Positions 1-8,812 of a DNA stretch of 64,000 nucleotides are shown here, in pieces. The number at the start of each line of letters is the position of its first letter. Within the stretch, counting starts at the first letter, position 1. The position numbers were made by a program, and so were the translations under genes. Origin of the DNA: Thiothrix eikelboomii (GTDB taxonomy: Bacteria; Pseudomonadota; Gammaproteobacteria; Thiotrichales; Thiotrichaceae); contig NZ_FUYB01000011.1 of the NCBI RefSeq assembly GCF_900167255.1, forward strand, positions 51,537-115,536, in the 5' to 3' direction. The notes below the pieces were generated by a model. The model was not told the origin of the DNA and ran no database searches. It worked only from the letters and a program-made list of their open reading frames with translations.

Positions 1-1
1 T

Positions 2-856
2 TTAGTTACCTTGTTGACGATGAATGGCGATTTCCACCAAGGTGTTAAAATCATGCTCATCACGCACTTTAGCAACCTCCTCTGAAGTGACCGTGTAACC
101 ATAATCACGTGCAATCTGTTCATAGCGTGGAATCCGCGAATGGAAAAGCCGAGGGAAAATCCAGCGAGTAAACTCATCAGGATCCATCTGTGCAGCATAA
201 TTTAAACCCGTTGCTTGCAGATAAACCGCTAACTGTTCTTGCAAGAACTCTGGGCGATAATATAAAGGCTTCGGATCACTCTTGGCGCGATCAATCAACT
301 TTTGCTCTTCGGCAGGGGTAGTGACTTGAATATATAGAATTAGCGAGTGCTCCGCTAAAAGTTCAATCACACCCGGCTCATCCAATTCACACAAACTACC
401 GCCCACATCATTCACAAAATGTGGATAGCCATAAATGCTATGCGCTTTACGAATGAATTCTGGGACATCATACATAGCACGAATTTCGGCTAGGCGATAT
501 TCAGATTGATGGCGCACAAATTGATCGAGGGCTACCCCCCCTAATTCTGGATTACCCAATTTACCGACATAAGACAGCACAGGTCCTGGGTCATCAATGG
601 TGATATTATTGGTGATATAGATCCAATCTTTGCGCAGCAAATCTTTTAAGAACGGCACTTTCATCGCCTGCTCTTTAATCAGGTCAAGAATTGCTTCATC
701 TAAATAACGCTTACCAATGCGGTAATCACCCGAGTAGTGAAACCAATCATGCTGGCGCAAGGTCGCTGAAAGATGAGTTTTCCCGACTCCCGACATACCT
801 AATAAAGTCACACTTTTATTTTTCCATTGACGATAATCTTCGACCGATAGCCGCAC
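2..856 (-). CDS. P-loop NTPase of unknown role
   Basis: Predicted soluble nucleotide-binding protein of about 284 residues. A Walker A motif GMSGVGKT lies at residues 20-27, right after the N-terminal basic stretch VRLSVEDYRQWKNKSV. I see no helicase, kinase or AAA signature that would name a function. An upstream ATG at 922 exists, but it falls inside the terminator hairpin of sucA. The GTG at 856, preceded by GGGG at a suitable distance, is the better start. The gene follows sucA on the same strand but is separated from it by that terminator, so it is probably transcribed alone. It ends with TAA at position 2, so it is complete. Confidence 0.7.
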   Translation of the reverse strand: MRLSVEDYRQWKNKSVTLLGMSGVGKTHLSATLRQHDWFHYSGDYRIGKRYLDEAILDLIKEQAMKVPFLKDLLRKDWIYITNNITIDDPGPVLSYVGKLGNPELGGVALDQFVRHQSEYRLAEIRAMYDVPEFIRKAHSIYGYPHFVNDVGGSLCELDEPGVIELLAEHSLILYIQVTTPAEEQKLIDRAKSDPKPLYYRPEFLQEQLAVYLQATGLNYAAQMDPDEFTRWIFPRLFHSRIPRYEQIARDYGYTVTSEEVAKVRDEHDFNTLVEIAIHRQQGN

Positions 857-901
857 AGTGTTTCCCCAAACAAGTAAATAAGTTAAAACCTGATTGTAAA
901 C

Positions 902-929
902 AAAAAAGGCAGCTGTTTGCACAGCTGCC
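902..929 (-). terminator. Rho-independent terminator of sucA
   Basis: A perfect 9-bp stem (908-916 with 921-929), loop TTGC, followed on the minus strand by six T residues (902-907). It lies 54 bases after the sucA stop codon and separates sucA from the ATPase gene. Confidence 0.85.
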
Positions 930-982
930 TTTCGATTTGAGCGTTTAGCCGCAGGAATCCTGCTAGTTAAGCTGAGAACCGT

Positions 983-3811
983 TTATTTTTGTCCCAAACC
1001 CAAAGCCTCTCTCACCAAGGCTTGTTGCTGAGCTTGATGCACATAAAGTGAACCTACTGCAGGAGCTGCCGCCGCTGGACGGCTAACGCAAGAGATTTCC
1101 GCCAACTCATAAGCCTCGAAGCGATGGCGAATACCATCCCAAGCACCTTGGTTAACCGGTTCTTCTTGACACCAAATCAGGGTTTGCAGATTCGGATAAG
1201 CCGAAACAATCTGCCGTAACTCAGGAGCTGGGAAAGGATAGAGTTGCTCAATCCGTACAATGGCTACATTGTCCAGATTATTTTTTCTACGCTCTTCCAA
1301 TAAGTCGTAATACACTTTACCGCAGCACATGATCACCCGATCCACCGCTGCTTTGTTTTCTGGCTTCACATCGACATCATCAATGACTAATTGGAATTCA
1401 CCCTCAGTAAAATCCTTCAGCTCATTCACGGCTAATGGATGACGCAATAGACTCTTAGGTGTAAAGACAATCAACGGCTTACGATAATTACGCAGCACCT
1501 GACGACGCAGCATGTGGAAAGTTTGCGCAGGCGTAGTCGGCACAACGATCTGAATATTTTCCTGAGCCGCTAACTGCACAATCCGCTCAATCCGCGCCGA
1601 GGAATGCTCGGGTCCCTGGCCTTCAAAACCATGCGGCAAGAACATCACCAGACCACATAGACGCTGCCATTTTTGCTCGCCAGAACTAATAAACTGGTCA
1701 ATCACGACCTGTGCACCATTCACGAAGTCACCAAACTGTGCTTCCCAAATGGTTAAGTTTTCAGGTTCTGCCGTCGCATAGCCATACTCATAAGCCAGCA
1801 CCGCTTCCTCAGATAATACCGAGTCAATGACATTGAAAGCGCCTTGATTAGGACTGAGATTTAATAAGGGCAACCATTGTCTACGCTCTTCTTGATGATG
1901 CAAGACGGCATGCCGATGGGAGAAAGTACCGCGACCACAATCCTGCCCCGATAAACGGACATTACGCCCCTCTTCTAGCAAAGTGGCATAAGCTAAGGTC
2001 TCACCAAAACCCCAATCAGCTGGCTTATCGCCTTTACCCATCGCAACCCGATCTTCGATGACTTTCAAGACGCGCCGATGAACTTTAAAATCAGCCGGAA
2101 TATTATTCAGCCAGCTAGCGGATAAAGCGCCCACCCGCTCTGCACTCACCGCTGTATTGACTTTATCCCGCCATTTGCCGCTTAAATAGGTTTTCCAGTG
2201 AGTTTGCAATTCATTCGGCAAACCTTCTACATTAGGCTGGTCGAAGTAACCACGCACAACTTCGCCCGCATCCATCACCTCACGGAAACCCGCCACCATC
2301 GCATCGGCTTCTTCTCGAGTGATCACGCCCTCTTTAATCAACTTCTCAGCGTATTGCGTCCGCGTCGTTGGTAGACTACGAATAATGCTATACATAACCG
2401 GCTGGGTCATCGCAGGCTCATCAGCTTCGTTATGCCCTAAGCGGCGATAGCACACTAAATCAATCACTACATCTTTCTTAAAGCGATTCCGATAGTCTAG
2501 GGCCACTTTCGCTGCATAGATGACGGCTTCTGGATCATCGCCATTCACATGAATAATCGGCGCATTGATCATTTTCGCAACATCCGTTGGATAATGCGTT
2601 GAACGGCTATCGGTGGTAGTACTGGTGGTGAAACCCACTTGGTTATTGATAACAATATGGACTGTTCCTAGCGTGCGATAGCCGCGAGTCTGCGCCATAT
2701 TGAAGGTTTCCATCACCACGCCTTGGCCTGCAAAGGCTGCATCACCGTGGATACTAATCGCCATGACTTGCTCACCCGTGCGATCACCGCGTCGCTCTTG
2801 ACGAGCACGCACTGAGCCGATTACCACCGGGCTTACAATTTCTAGATGTGATGGATTAAAGCCCAAAGCCAAATGCACTGGACCACCAGCAGTCATAATA
2901 TCGCTGGAATAACCTTTATGATATTTAACATCGCCAGTGTATTGACCGTCATCGACTTTACCTTCGAACTCACTGAAGAGTATCCCAGAAGGTTTGTACA
3001 TAACATTGATCAGGACATTCAAACGCCCCCGGTGAGCCATACCGATCACCGCTTCTTTCATGCCTGCAGCACCGCCTTCTTGCAGAATACGATGCAGCAT
3101 TGGAATTAAGCTTTCGCCACCTTCCAGACCGAAACGCTTTTGCCCGACATAACGACGATGCAAATATTGCTCAAAACCTTCCGCTGCCGTTAACTGCTTA
3201 AGCAACAACTTCTTCTGGTCATGACTTAAAACTTCACGCCCCATTTCAGGTTCAATCCGAGCCTGAATCCAGCGTTTTTCTTCCAAATCCATAATATGCA
3301 TGTACTCAAAACCGATAGTACGTACATAAGTTTCTTTTAAGGAATTGAAAATATTACCCAGTGTGGGCGCGCCTTTTAAATGGAAAGAACCGGGGTCAAA
3401 GGCGATGCTAGGATCCGTGTCTTGGAGGTCATTAGCTTCCAGCGTGAGTTCTGGCACATTCATCCGAATCCCATAATCACCTAAAGGATTGGTATTCGCG
3501 GCTAAGTGACCCACATAGCGATAGGAATTAATCAACCGTGAAACACGGACTTGATAACTACGACGCTCTAAGACGCTTTGGGGCTGGTAGGTATCACTCG
3601 CTGACAGAGCCGCGCCAGCTTTGTTGCCGCCACTACCATTTAAGCCAGCACCTTGCTCTAAGAGATCGAGGTTTCTAAAGTAATCCCGCCACTCGGCAGA
3701 GAGGGTTTCTGGGGATTCTTGATATTGCTGATAAATCTGTTCCAAGAGAATGGCTTGTTCGCCATCTAGAAAAGATTCATCGAGCATGATATTACCTTGT
3801 TGGCTCATCAT
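983..3811 (-). CDS. sucA: 2-oxoglutarate dehydrogenase E1 component
   Basis: Thiamine-diphosphate-dependent E1 subunit of the cytosolic 2-oxoglutarate dehydrogenase complex (TCA cycle), which decarboxylates 2-oxoglutarate and passes succinyl groups to the E2 lipoyl domains. The 942 residues match the usual length. Visible features are the N-terminal E2-binding helix region (FLDGEQAILLEQIYQQYQ), AHRGRLNVLINV and FNPSHLEIV of the substrate/TPP site, GDAAFAGQGVVMET and NNQVGFTT for the cofactor, and the transketolase-like C-terminal half with HGFEGQGPEHSSAR. The start is ATG at 3811, with AAGGAG five bases upstream. A second ATG follows directly. Oddly, sucB (E2) is not next to it, and a strong terminator follows. 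The motif usually read as DSGRGTFFHRHA is DCGRGTFSHRHA here. Confidence 0.96.
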   Translation of the reverse strand: MMSQQGNIMLDESFLDGEQAILLEQIYQQYQESPETLSAEWRDYFRNLDLLEQGAGLNGSGGNKAGAALSASDTYQPQSVLERRSYQVRVSRLINSYRYVGHLAANTNPLGDYGIRMNVPELTLEANDLQDTDPSIAFDPGSFHLKGAPTLGNIFNSLKETYVRTIGFEYMHIMDLEEKRWIQARIEPEMGREVLSHDQKKLLLKQLTAAEGFEQYLHRRYVGQKRFGLEGGESLIPMLHRILQEGGAAGMKEAVIGMAHRGRLNVLINVMYKPSGILFSEFEGKVDDGQYTGDVKYHKGYSSDIMTAGGPVHLALGFNPSHLEIVSPVVIGSVRARQERRGDRTGEQVMAISIHGDAAFAGQGVVMETFNMAQTRGYRTLGTVHIVINNQVGFTTSTTTDSRSTHYPTDVAKMINAPIIHVNGDDPEAVIYAAKVALDYRNRFKKDVVIDLVCYRRLGHNEADEPAMTQPVMYSIIRSLPTTRTQYAEKLIKEGVITREEADAMVAGFREVMDAGEVVRGYFDQPNVEGLPNELQTHWKTYLSGKWRDKVNTAVSAERVGALSASWLNNIPADFKVHRRVLKVIEDRVAMGKGDKPADWGFGETLAYATLLEEGRNVRLSGQDCGRGTFSHRHAVLHHQEERRQWLPLLNLSPNQGAFNVIDSVLSEEAVLAYEYGYATAEPENLTIWEAQFGDFVNGAQVVIDQFISSGEQKWQRLCGLVMFLPHGFEGQGPEHSSARIERIVQLAAQENIQIVVPTTPAQTFHMLRRQVLRNYRKPLIVFTPKSLLRHPLAVNELKDFTEGEFQLVIDDVDVKPENKAAVDRVIMCCGKVYYDLLEERRKNNLDNVAIVRIEQLYPFPAPELRQIVSAYPNLQTLIWCQEEPVNQGAWDGIRHRFEAYELAEISCVSRPAAAAPAVGSLYVHQAQQQALVREALGLGQK

Positions 3812-3961
3812 CCGTACTCCTTCGTGCTCCTAGTAGATGCTGCTAGTTATGCTTATTTAAGCCTGATGTCGACAATCTTAATGATTCAGGGGGGCAAGTA
3901 TATCCCAAAGGGGGAGTAATTCCATCCCTTAATCGACAAGTTTTGACAAGAAAAACTGAGA

Positions 3962-4690
3962 TTAGCTTAACCAGATTAAGCTAGCCATGCGCCCTGTTTG
4001 GCCATCGCGACGAAATGAAAAGAAGCGATCTTGCTGAGTATAAGTGCAGAACTCGCCGCCATAAACAGCCACCAGACCCAAGGCTGCTAAGCGTTGCCGC
4101 CCTAACTGATAAATATCCGCCAACCATTTACCATCAGGTTTTGGCTTAAACGCCTCAGCAGCCTGCTGATGATGCGCCATAAAGGCTGCACGCACCTCAC
4201 TACCGACTTCAAAGGCTTGCGGGCCAATCGCAGGGCCCATCCAAGCAAGGAGATCTGCAGGATCACAATCCAAAGCACGCACGGTTGCCTCTAAAACCCC
4301 ATCACATAAACCGCGCCAACCTGCATGAGCCGCCGCCACTCGTGTTCCAGCACGATCACAGAACAAAACTGGCAAACAATCGGCCGTCATCACGACACAA
4401 ACTTCAGTCTTTTCGAACGAAACAGAAGCATCGGCTGAGCAACCCAGATTGTCGACATTATGTCGAGCGACTGTGACTCCATGCACTTGCTGTAACCATA
4501 AAGGTGTACTCGCAAGATTCAAGGTTTCTGCTACTAAGCGCCGATTATGGGCTACTGCAGCAGGCTGATCACCGACATGATCGCCTAAATTCAAGGTATC
4601 AAACGGTACTTGACTGATTCCCCCGGTACGAGTGGTGCAAACAGCCTGAACCTGATGAGGTGCTGGCCAAGTAGGTTTAAGCCAAGTCAT
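3962..4690 (-). CDS. pgeF: PgeF/YfiH-type multicopper-oxidase-fold protein
   Basis: Member of the YfiH/YlmD/LACC1 family (Cu-oxidase_4). Members have been described as polyphenol oxidases, as purine nucleoside phosphorylases, and as the E. coli peptidoglycan editing factor PgeF. About 242 residues. The metal/active-site elements are visible: HGVTVARH, MTADCLPVLFCD and AHAGWRGLCDG near the middle, and SFRRDGQTGRMAS at the C terminus. The ATG at 4690 overlaps the rluD stop (TGATG), so the two genes are translationally coupled; an upstream TTG at 4693 is less likely. The rluD-pgeF order is conserved in many gammaproteobacteria. The biochemical role in this organism is inferred only. Confidence 0.9.
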   Translation of the reverse strand: MTWLKPTWPAPHQVQAVCTTRTGGISQVPFDTLNLGDHVGDQPAAVAHNRRLVAETLNLASTPLWLQQVHGVTVARHNVDNLGCSADASVSFEKTEVCVVMTADCLPVLFCDRAGTRVAAAHAGWRGLCDGVLEATVRALDCDPADLLAWMGPAIGPQAFEVGSEVRAAFMAHHQQAAEAFKPKPDGKWLADIYQLGRQRLAALGLVAVYGGEFCTYTQQDRFFSFRRDGQTGRMASLIWLS

Positions 4691-5643
4691 CAAGATAGCT
4701 CCTCCGCACGTAATAAATCTAACAACGCTGCCATATCCTCAGGTACGGACACTTCCCAAGCTAGTTCCTCTGCAGTGAGAGGATGGACTAAGCCTAAGCG
4801 GGTAGCATGAAGGGCTTGACGTGGAAAATTGCGCAAAGCTTCACGTAAAGTTTCACTAATTCCGGCCGGTACACGCGGCCGCCCACCATACAGCTGATCG
4901 CCCACAATCGGCATTTGATGCGTGGTTAAATGCACACGAATTTGGTGAGTACGCCCCGTTTCTAAAGCAACCCGCAGCAGCGTATGATGACGAAAACGCT
5001 CTTCAACTCGATAATGCGTAATCGCCTCTTTCCCCCCATCAAGCACAGCCATTTTTAAGCGGTCAAGCGGATGGCGACCTATATTCCCCTCAATCCTGCC
5101 ACCGGCAATCACGGGGCGTTGGACTAAAGCTAAATACTCACGACTCACCTCCCGTGCTTGCAGCTGCTCAACTAAGGCGCTATGGGCTTCTAAAGTTTTC
5201 GCTACTACCATTAAACCTGTGGTGTCTTTATCCAAGCGATGCACAATCCCCGCACGCGGCAAATACTCCAATTCGGGGTCATAATGTAATAAGCCATTCA
5301 CCAAAGTACCTGACCAATTCCCAGCCCCTGGGTGGACGACTAAATCGGCAGGCTTATTCAGCACCAAGATAGCCTGATCCTCATACACAATATCGAGCGG
5401 GATCGCCTCGGCTTCTGAACGAGTTTGGACTTCTTGAATGGCATGGATAATAATCTGCTCGCCACCGGTTAAGCGTTCCTTGGGTTTGAGCGGCTTATTA
5501 TCGACCAATACTTGCCCGGACTTTATCCACTTTTGCAATTGGCTGCGGGAGTATTGTGGGCACAGGCTAGCTACAACTTGGTCTAAACGTTGTTGTGCCA
5601 TTTCCGGTGGGACAATGCTAACTATTTGCTGATCTTGGGGCAT
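4690..5643 (-). CDS. rluD: 23S rRNA pseudouridine synthase RluD
   Basis: RluA-family pseudouridine synthase, expected to modify 23S rRNA helix 69 (positions 1911, 1915 and 1917 in E. coli). 317 residues. An N-terminal S4 RNA-binding domain (about residues 15-75, QKWIKSGQVLVDNKPLKP) is followed by the catalytic domain. The family motif with the catalytic Asp is HRLDKDTTGLMVVAKT (near residue 137), and RTHQIRVHL lies further on. It is divergent from bamD, with roughly 60 bp between the likely starts, and is coupled to pgeF downstream. RluD rather than RluC is chosen from the length and the bamD/pgeF neighbourhood. Confidence 0.92.
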   Translation of the reverse strand: MPQDQQIVSIVPPEMAQQRLDQVVASLCPQYSRSQLQKWIKSGQVLVDNKPLKPKERLTGGEQIIIHAIQEVQTRSEAEAIPLDIVYEDQAILVLNKPADLVVHPGAGNWSGTLVNGLLHYDPELEYLPRAGIVHRLDKDTTGLMVVAKTLEAHSALVEQLQAREVSREYLALVQRPVIAGGRIEGNIGRHPLDRLKMAVLDGGKEAITHYRVEERFRHHTLLRVALETGRTHQIRVHLTTHQMPIVGDQLYGGRPRVPAGISETLREALRNFPRQALHATRLGLVHPLTAEELAWEVSVPEDMAALLDLLRAEELS

Positions 5644-5704
5644 GTTAAAACCAATGAATACGTTATACTTGCAACTTTATTCCATCATACGTGTTATAAA
5701 ACAA

Positions 5705-6505
5705 ATGTCGATAAGTAGAACATCCCAAGCGCGAGCGACCCGTCTCATTTTAAGCCTTGCCCTCGCTGCTAGTTTAAGTGCCTGCTCCTTATTTTCTGGT
5801 GATGCCGCAAAGAAAGACGAAACTGAAGGCCTATCAGCTGATACCATCTATCGACAAGCACAAGCGGCTGTAAAATCAACCGATTACCCTCGTGCGATCC
5901 GACTTTATGAATCCTTAGAGGCACGTTATCCACTAGGGGTACATGCTCAACAAGCCCAGCTTGAATCCGCCTATGCTTATTACAAATATGACGAACCCGA
6001 TACGGCTTTAGATAGGGTGGATCGTTTTATTCGGATGAATCCGGGTAGTAAAGAAATGGCTTATGCCCTGTATTTACGCGGCCTAGTCAATTTCAATCGT
6101 GGTAGTAGCTTAGTCGATCGTGTATTCCCACGCTCGATTGCTGATCTGGATATTGTCCGTCAAAAAGAAGCTTTCCATGATTTTTCTAGGGTTATCAACC
6201 GCTACCCTGAGAGTTCTTATGCTAAAGATGCCCAATTACGGGTGCAATATTTGCGTAATACCTTGGCAGAATCTGAAGTCAATGTCGCTAAATACTATAT
6301 GGAGCGTGGCGCTTGGCTAGCGGCATTTAATCGTGCTGAATACGCCATCAAGCATTATCAAGGCTCGCCCGTGATCATAGATGCCTTAGAGATTAAAGTA
6401 CGCGCTGCCCAGCAACTGGGCAAAGCGGATTTAGCTGCAGATAGTTTGCGAGTTTTAGAGGTCAATTTCCCCGAGCGTGCAGCCCGCCTCAAAGCAGGTC
6501 GCTAA
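5705..6505 (+). CDS. bamD: Outer membrane assembly lipoprotein BamD
   Basis: Lipoprotein subunit of the beta-barrel assembly (BAM) machine on the periplasmic face of the outer membrane. About 266 residues. The signal peptide MSISRTSQARATRLILSLAL runs to a lipobox ending LSAC at the lipidated Cys. Tetratricopeptide repeats follow (AIRLYESLEARYPLGVHAQQ, AYYKYDEPDTALDRVDRFI, AFHDFSRVINRYPESSYA). The frame is open back to 5642, but the ATG at 5705 gives a proper type II signal peptide and is preferred, although it lacks a strong Shine-Dalgarno. It is divergent from rluD, the common genome arrangement. A terminator-like hairpin follows at 6527. Confidence 0.93.
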   Translation: MSISRTSQARATRLILSLALAASLSACSLFSGDAAKKDETEGLSADTIYRQAQAAVKSTDYPRAIRLYESLEARYPLGVHAQQAQLESAYAYYKYDEPDTALDRVDRFIRMNPGSKEMAYALYLRGLVNFNRGSSLVDRVFPRSIADLDIVRQKEAFHDFSRVINRYPESSYAKDAQLRVQYLRNTLAESEVNVAKYYMERGAWLAAFNRAEYAIKHYQGSPVIIDALEIKVRAAQQLGKADLAADSLRVLEVNFPERAARLKAGR

Positions 6506-6526
6506 TGGCAGAACGCTAATTTTCAA

Positions 6527-6568
6527 AAGCCTAGCTCTGTCACACTTCTGCGTTGGCAGAGCGGCTTT
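6527..6568 (+). terminator. Terminator-like hairpin after bamD
   Basis: AAGCC-GCTCTG pairs with CAGAGC-GGCTT across a 17-base loop (outer arms 6527-6531 and 6563-6567, inner arms 6534-6539 and 6557-6562). Only a short T run follows, so termination strength is uncertain. It lies between bamD and the outer-membrane protein genes. Confidence 0.5.
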
Positions 6569-6671
6569 CACTACGTTTATCTGAATTTTTTTACCCTTCG
6601 CCCTGCTTGCTTTAGGCTCTAAGCCTAAGAACCCAAATAAAAATAATCAAAAATAAAAATTAAGGGGCAAC

Positions 6672-7256
6672 ATGAACCACACACTTTTGTGGCGAGTTTT
6701 GGTGTTGGCTGGGTGTCTATGCTGTTTTCAATCAGTGCAAGCTGATGACGATATGCCCACTAACACCACACCTGCAACTAATTATCTTGGAGCGAGCCTA
6801 GGTACAGCCTCCTCTGAATTTTGTACTGGCTTAAATAATTGCGGCGAAACCAGCAACACCTGGAAAGCTTATTCTGGGGTAAGGATGTCCGATAAAATCT
6901 TCATTGAAGCGGCCTATGTGAAATTCGGTGAGCAACAAGGCCTCGACGGTAGTACAAAAATCAGCTCGAATGCTAAAGGCTATAGCACCGCTGGCGTTGT
7001 GACTTATCCACTCAATGCGCAAATTGAACTGTTTGGCAAAGCCGGTATGTGGTGGTGGGAGAGTGAACAAAAATCCACTGCAGGTACTCAAGCCACTGAC
7101 GGCAGTGACATCTTATTAGGTGTCGGGGCAAATTATAATCTAGGTAATAATATGGGTGTACGGGCTGAATGGGAGCGCTATCAACGTTCACAGGGCAGTG
7201 CAGCTAAACAAGCACTCGATTTATTGTCCGTGGGTGTTACTTTCTCTTCTTTATAG
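6672..7256 (+). CDS. Small outer-membrane beta-barrel protein, paralog 1
   Basis: Predicted exported outer-membrane protein of 194 residues. A signal peptide (about residues 1-24, ending VQADD) is followed by alternating strands typical of an 8-stranded OmpA/OmpW-like barrel: FIEAAYVKFGEQQG, IELFGKAGMWWWESEQ, DILLGVGANYNLGNNMGVRA. It ends LLSVGVTFSSL, matching the ends of the next two genes. There is one Cys pair in the first loop (FCTGLNNCGE). The SD AAGGGG precedes the ATG. It is the first of three tandem paralogs and the most diverged. The function may be a porin or adhesion/protective barrel; no specific ligand can be named. Confidence 0.75.
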   Translation: MNHTLLWRVLVLAGCLCCFQSVQADDDMPTNTTPATNYLGASLGTASSEFCTGLNNCGETSNTWKAYSGVRMSDKIFIEAAYVKFGEQQGLDGSTKISSNAKGYSTAGVVTYPLNAQIELFGKAGMWWWESEQKSTAGTQATDGSDILLGVGANYNLGNNMGVRAEWERYQRSQGSAAKQALDLLSVGVTFSSL

Positions 7257-7298
7257 ATTTCATCAAATTAGCTTTAATAAAATTAGATTCAGTCAGAA

Positions 7299-7340
7299 AG
7301 CAAGTAAGAAAATAAGTAAGAAATAAGTAAGAAATAAGCA
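7299..7340. repeat. Short tandem repeat upstream of OMP paralog 2
   Basis: An imperfect tandem array of an 11-base unit (consensus AAATAAGTAAG), about 3.5 copies, in a very A-rich stretch. It lies about 55 bases upstream of the ATG of the second outer-membrane protein gene. It could simply be low-complexity DNA or could alter promoter spacing. Confidence 0.6.
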
Positions 7341-7391
7341 ATAAAAAATATTAAGAATAAAAATAATAAACTAAAATTTAGGGGTTTGATC

Positions 7392-8012
7392 ATGTTCACA
7401 AAGTCAGCAATCGCTGCTTCTATGCTATTGGGCTTGGGTTTAGTTATTTCAGCTAACCTAGAAGCCGGAGGGAGTTACCAAAAACAAAACTGGGGCATTG
7501 CCCAACCTACACACTTCTATGGCGGTGCCAGTTTAGGTTTAGCTAATCAAGGTGAATTTGAGGAAGGTACAACCGCCGCCGGCAAACTCTATGGCGGTGT
7601 CAAACTCAATCGCCTATTCGGAGCTGAGTTTGGTTATATGAAATTAGGTGAGGTAGAAAGCACCGCATTAGAAGGTCGCTTAAGCACCAATTTAAAGAGT
7701 GATACCAGCGCTTTCTATGCAGCAGGCTTAGGCTATCTACCAGTAGCGCCTAACTTAGAACTGATGGGTAAGCTTGGCGCCATCAGTTGGTCACAAGACA
7801 GTAGTAAAGAAATCCCCCTCATTGAAGAACGCTCTTCTCAAAGTGAAACCGGTATCAGCCCGTTGCTCGGCGTGGGTGCACAATATCGAGTCGGACAAAA
7901 TATGCATCTACGCGGTGAATGGGAGCGTGCCTTTAGTGCAGGCGCGGCTGATACTGAATTCGAAACAGATGTGGATTTATTCACTTTAGGCGTGACTTTT
8001 TCAACCTTATAA
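7392..8012 (+). CDS. Small outer-membrane beta-barrel protein, paralog 2
   Basis: Predicted outer-membrane barrel of about 206 residues with an N-terminal signal peptide (MFTKSAIAASMLLGLGLVIS, cleavage near ANLEA). It shares with paralog 3 the series FYGGASLG, AEFGYMKLGEVES, LGYLPVAPNLELMGKLGA, GISPLLGVGAQY and MHLRGEWERAF, and it ends TLGVTFSTL. The start is the ATG at 7392 after AGGGG; an in-frame TTG two codons earlier is less likely. Tandem duplication followed by divergence is the simplest explanation for the three genes. No function beyond surface exposure is visible. Confidence 0.75.
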   Translation: MFTKSAIAASMLLGLGLVISANLEAGGSYQKQNWGIAQPTHFYGGASLGLANQGEFEEGTTAAGKLYGGVKLNRLFGAEFGYMKLGEVESTALEGRLSTNLKSDTSAFYAAGLGYLPVAPNLELMGKLGAISWSQDSSKEIPLIEERSSQSETGISPLLGVGAQYRVGQNMHLRGEWERAFSAGAADTEFETDVDLFTLGVTFSTL

Positions 8013-8065
8013 AACTATATAACTGAGCTAGTGCTTTACAAGAAGAAAAATACCGGGGGTTATTG

Positions 8066-8719
8066 ATGAAAAAACTCATGATCTTAAGCCTAGTACTAGG
8101 CTTATTTAGCGCTGCAGAAACCGTACAGGCCGAGGGACTGTTTGGCTTTAATACTGCACCTGCCAATTCCAATTTTAGTTTTAATAATGGCTTAAAAATG
8201 TATGCGGGTGCCAGTGCAGGCTATGCCATGCAAGGCAATACTTGCAATCTGCCATTTTTTGAAGGTAGCTGTGAAGACGGTGCAATGAGCTGGAAGGTCT
8301 TCGGGGGAGCACGCCTGAATCCAATGTTTGGAGCTGAACTTGCTTATGCCCAATTGGGTACAGCCGAGAAAAAGGGCGTGATTGCAACCCAAACAGCACA
8401 AGTTAGCAATGAGCTTGCAGGGTATCAACTCAGCGGTGTTGCCTATTTACCGATCAATGTAGTACCTAATCTAGAACTGATGGGTAAAGGGGGCGCGATG
8501 TTTTGGGAACGCACGACCCAAGAAACCCTTAGTACCAACAGTAAACACAGCACTGATCAAGGGATTTCGCCGTTAGTCGGGCTAGGCGCACAATATCAAT
8601 TGAATCCAAACCTCCATCTACGCGGCGAATGGGAGCATGTATTTAATACCGGTTCTGGGTCTGACCATGAAACAGATGCAGATAACTACAGCCTAGGTTT
8701 TATGTATTCAACCCTTTAA
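8066..8719 (+). CDS. Small outer-membrane beta-barrel protein, paralog 3
   Basis: Predicted outer-membrane barrel of about 217 residues. Signal peptide MKKLMILSLVLGLFSAAETV, cleaved near VQAEG. It is similar to paralog 2 (PNLELMGKGGAMFWERTTQ, GISPLVGLGAQY, LHLRGEWEHVFNTG, end SLGFMYSTL). Two Cys in the first extracellular loop (NTCNLPFFEGSC) resemble the Cys pair of paralog 1 and are absent from paralog 2. The start is the ATG at 8066 after GGGGG. It is about 50 bases downstream of paralog 2, so probably cotranscribed. Confidence 0.75.
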   Translation: MKKLMILSLVLGLFSAAETVQAEGLFGFNTAPANSNFSFNNGLKMYAGASAGYAMQGNTCNLPFFEGSCEDGAMSWKVFGGARLNPMFGAELAYAQLGTAEKKGVIATQTAQVSNELAGYQLSGVAYLPINVVPNLELMGKGGAMFWERTTQETLSTNSKHSTDQGISPLVGLGAQYQLNPNLHLRGEWEHVFNTGSGSDHETDADNYSLGFMYSTL

Positions 8720-8812
8720 AACCACCACCATCTACCTCAAGAGTAAGGCTGCACATTTCTAAATGATAGGTTAGAGTGTGATTATTTCAGCCTTGCCTTG
8801 AGGAAGACCTTC

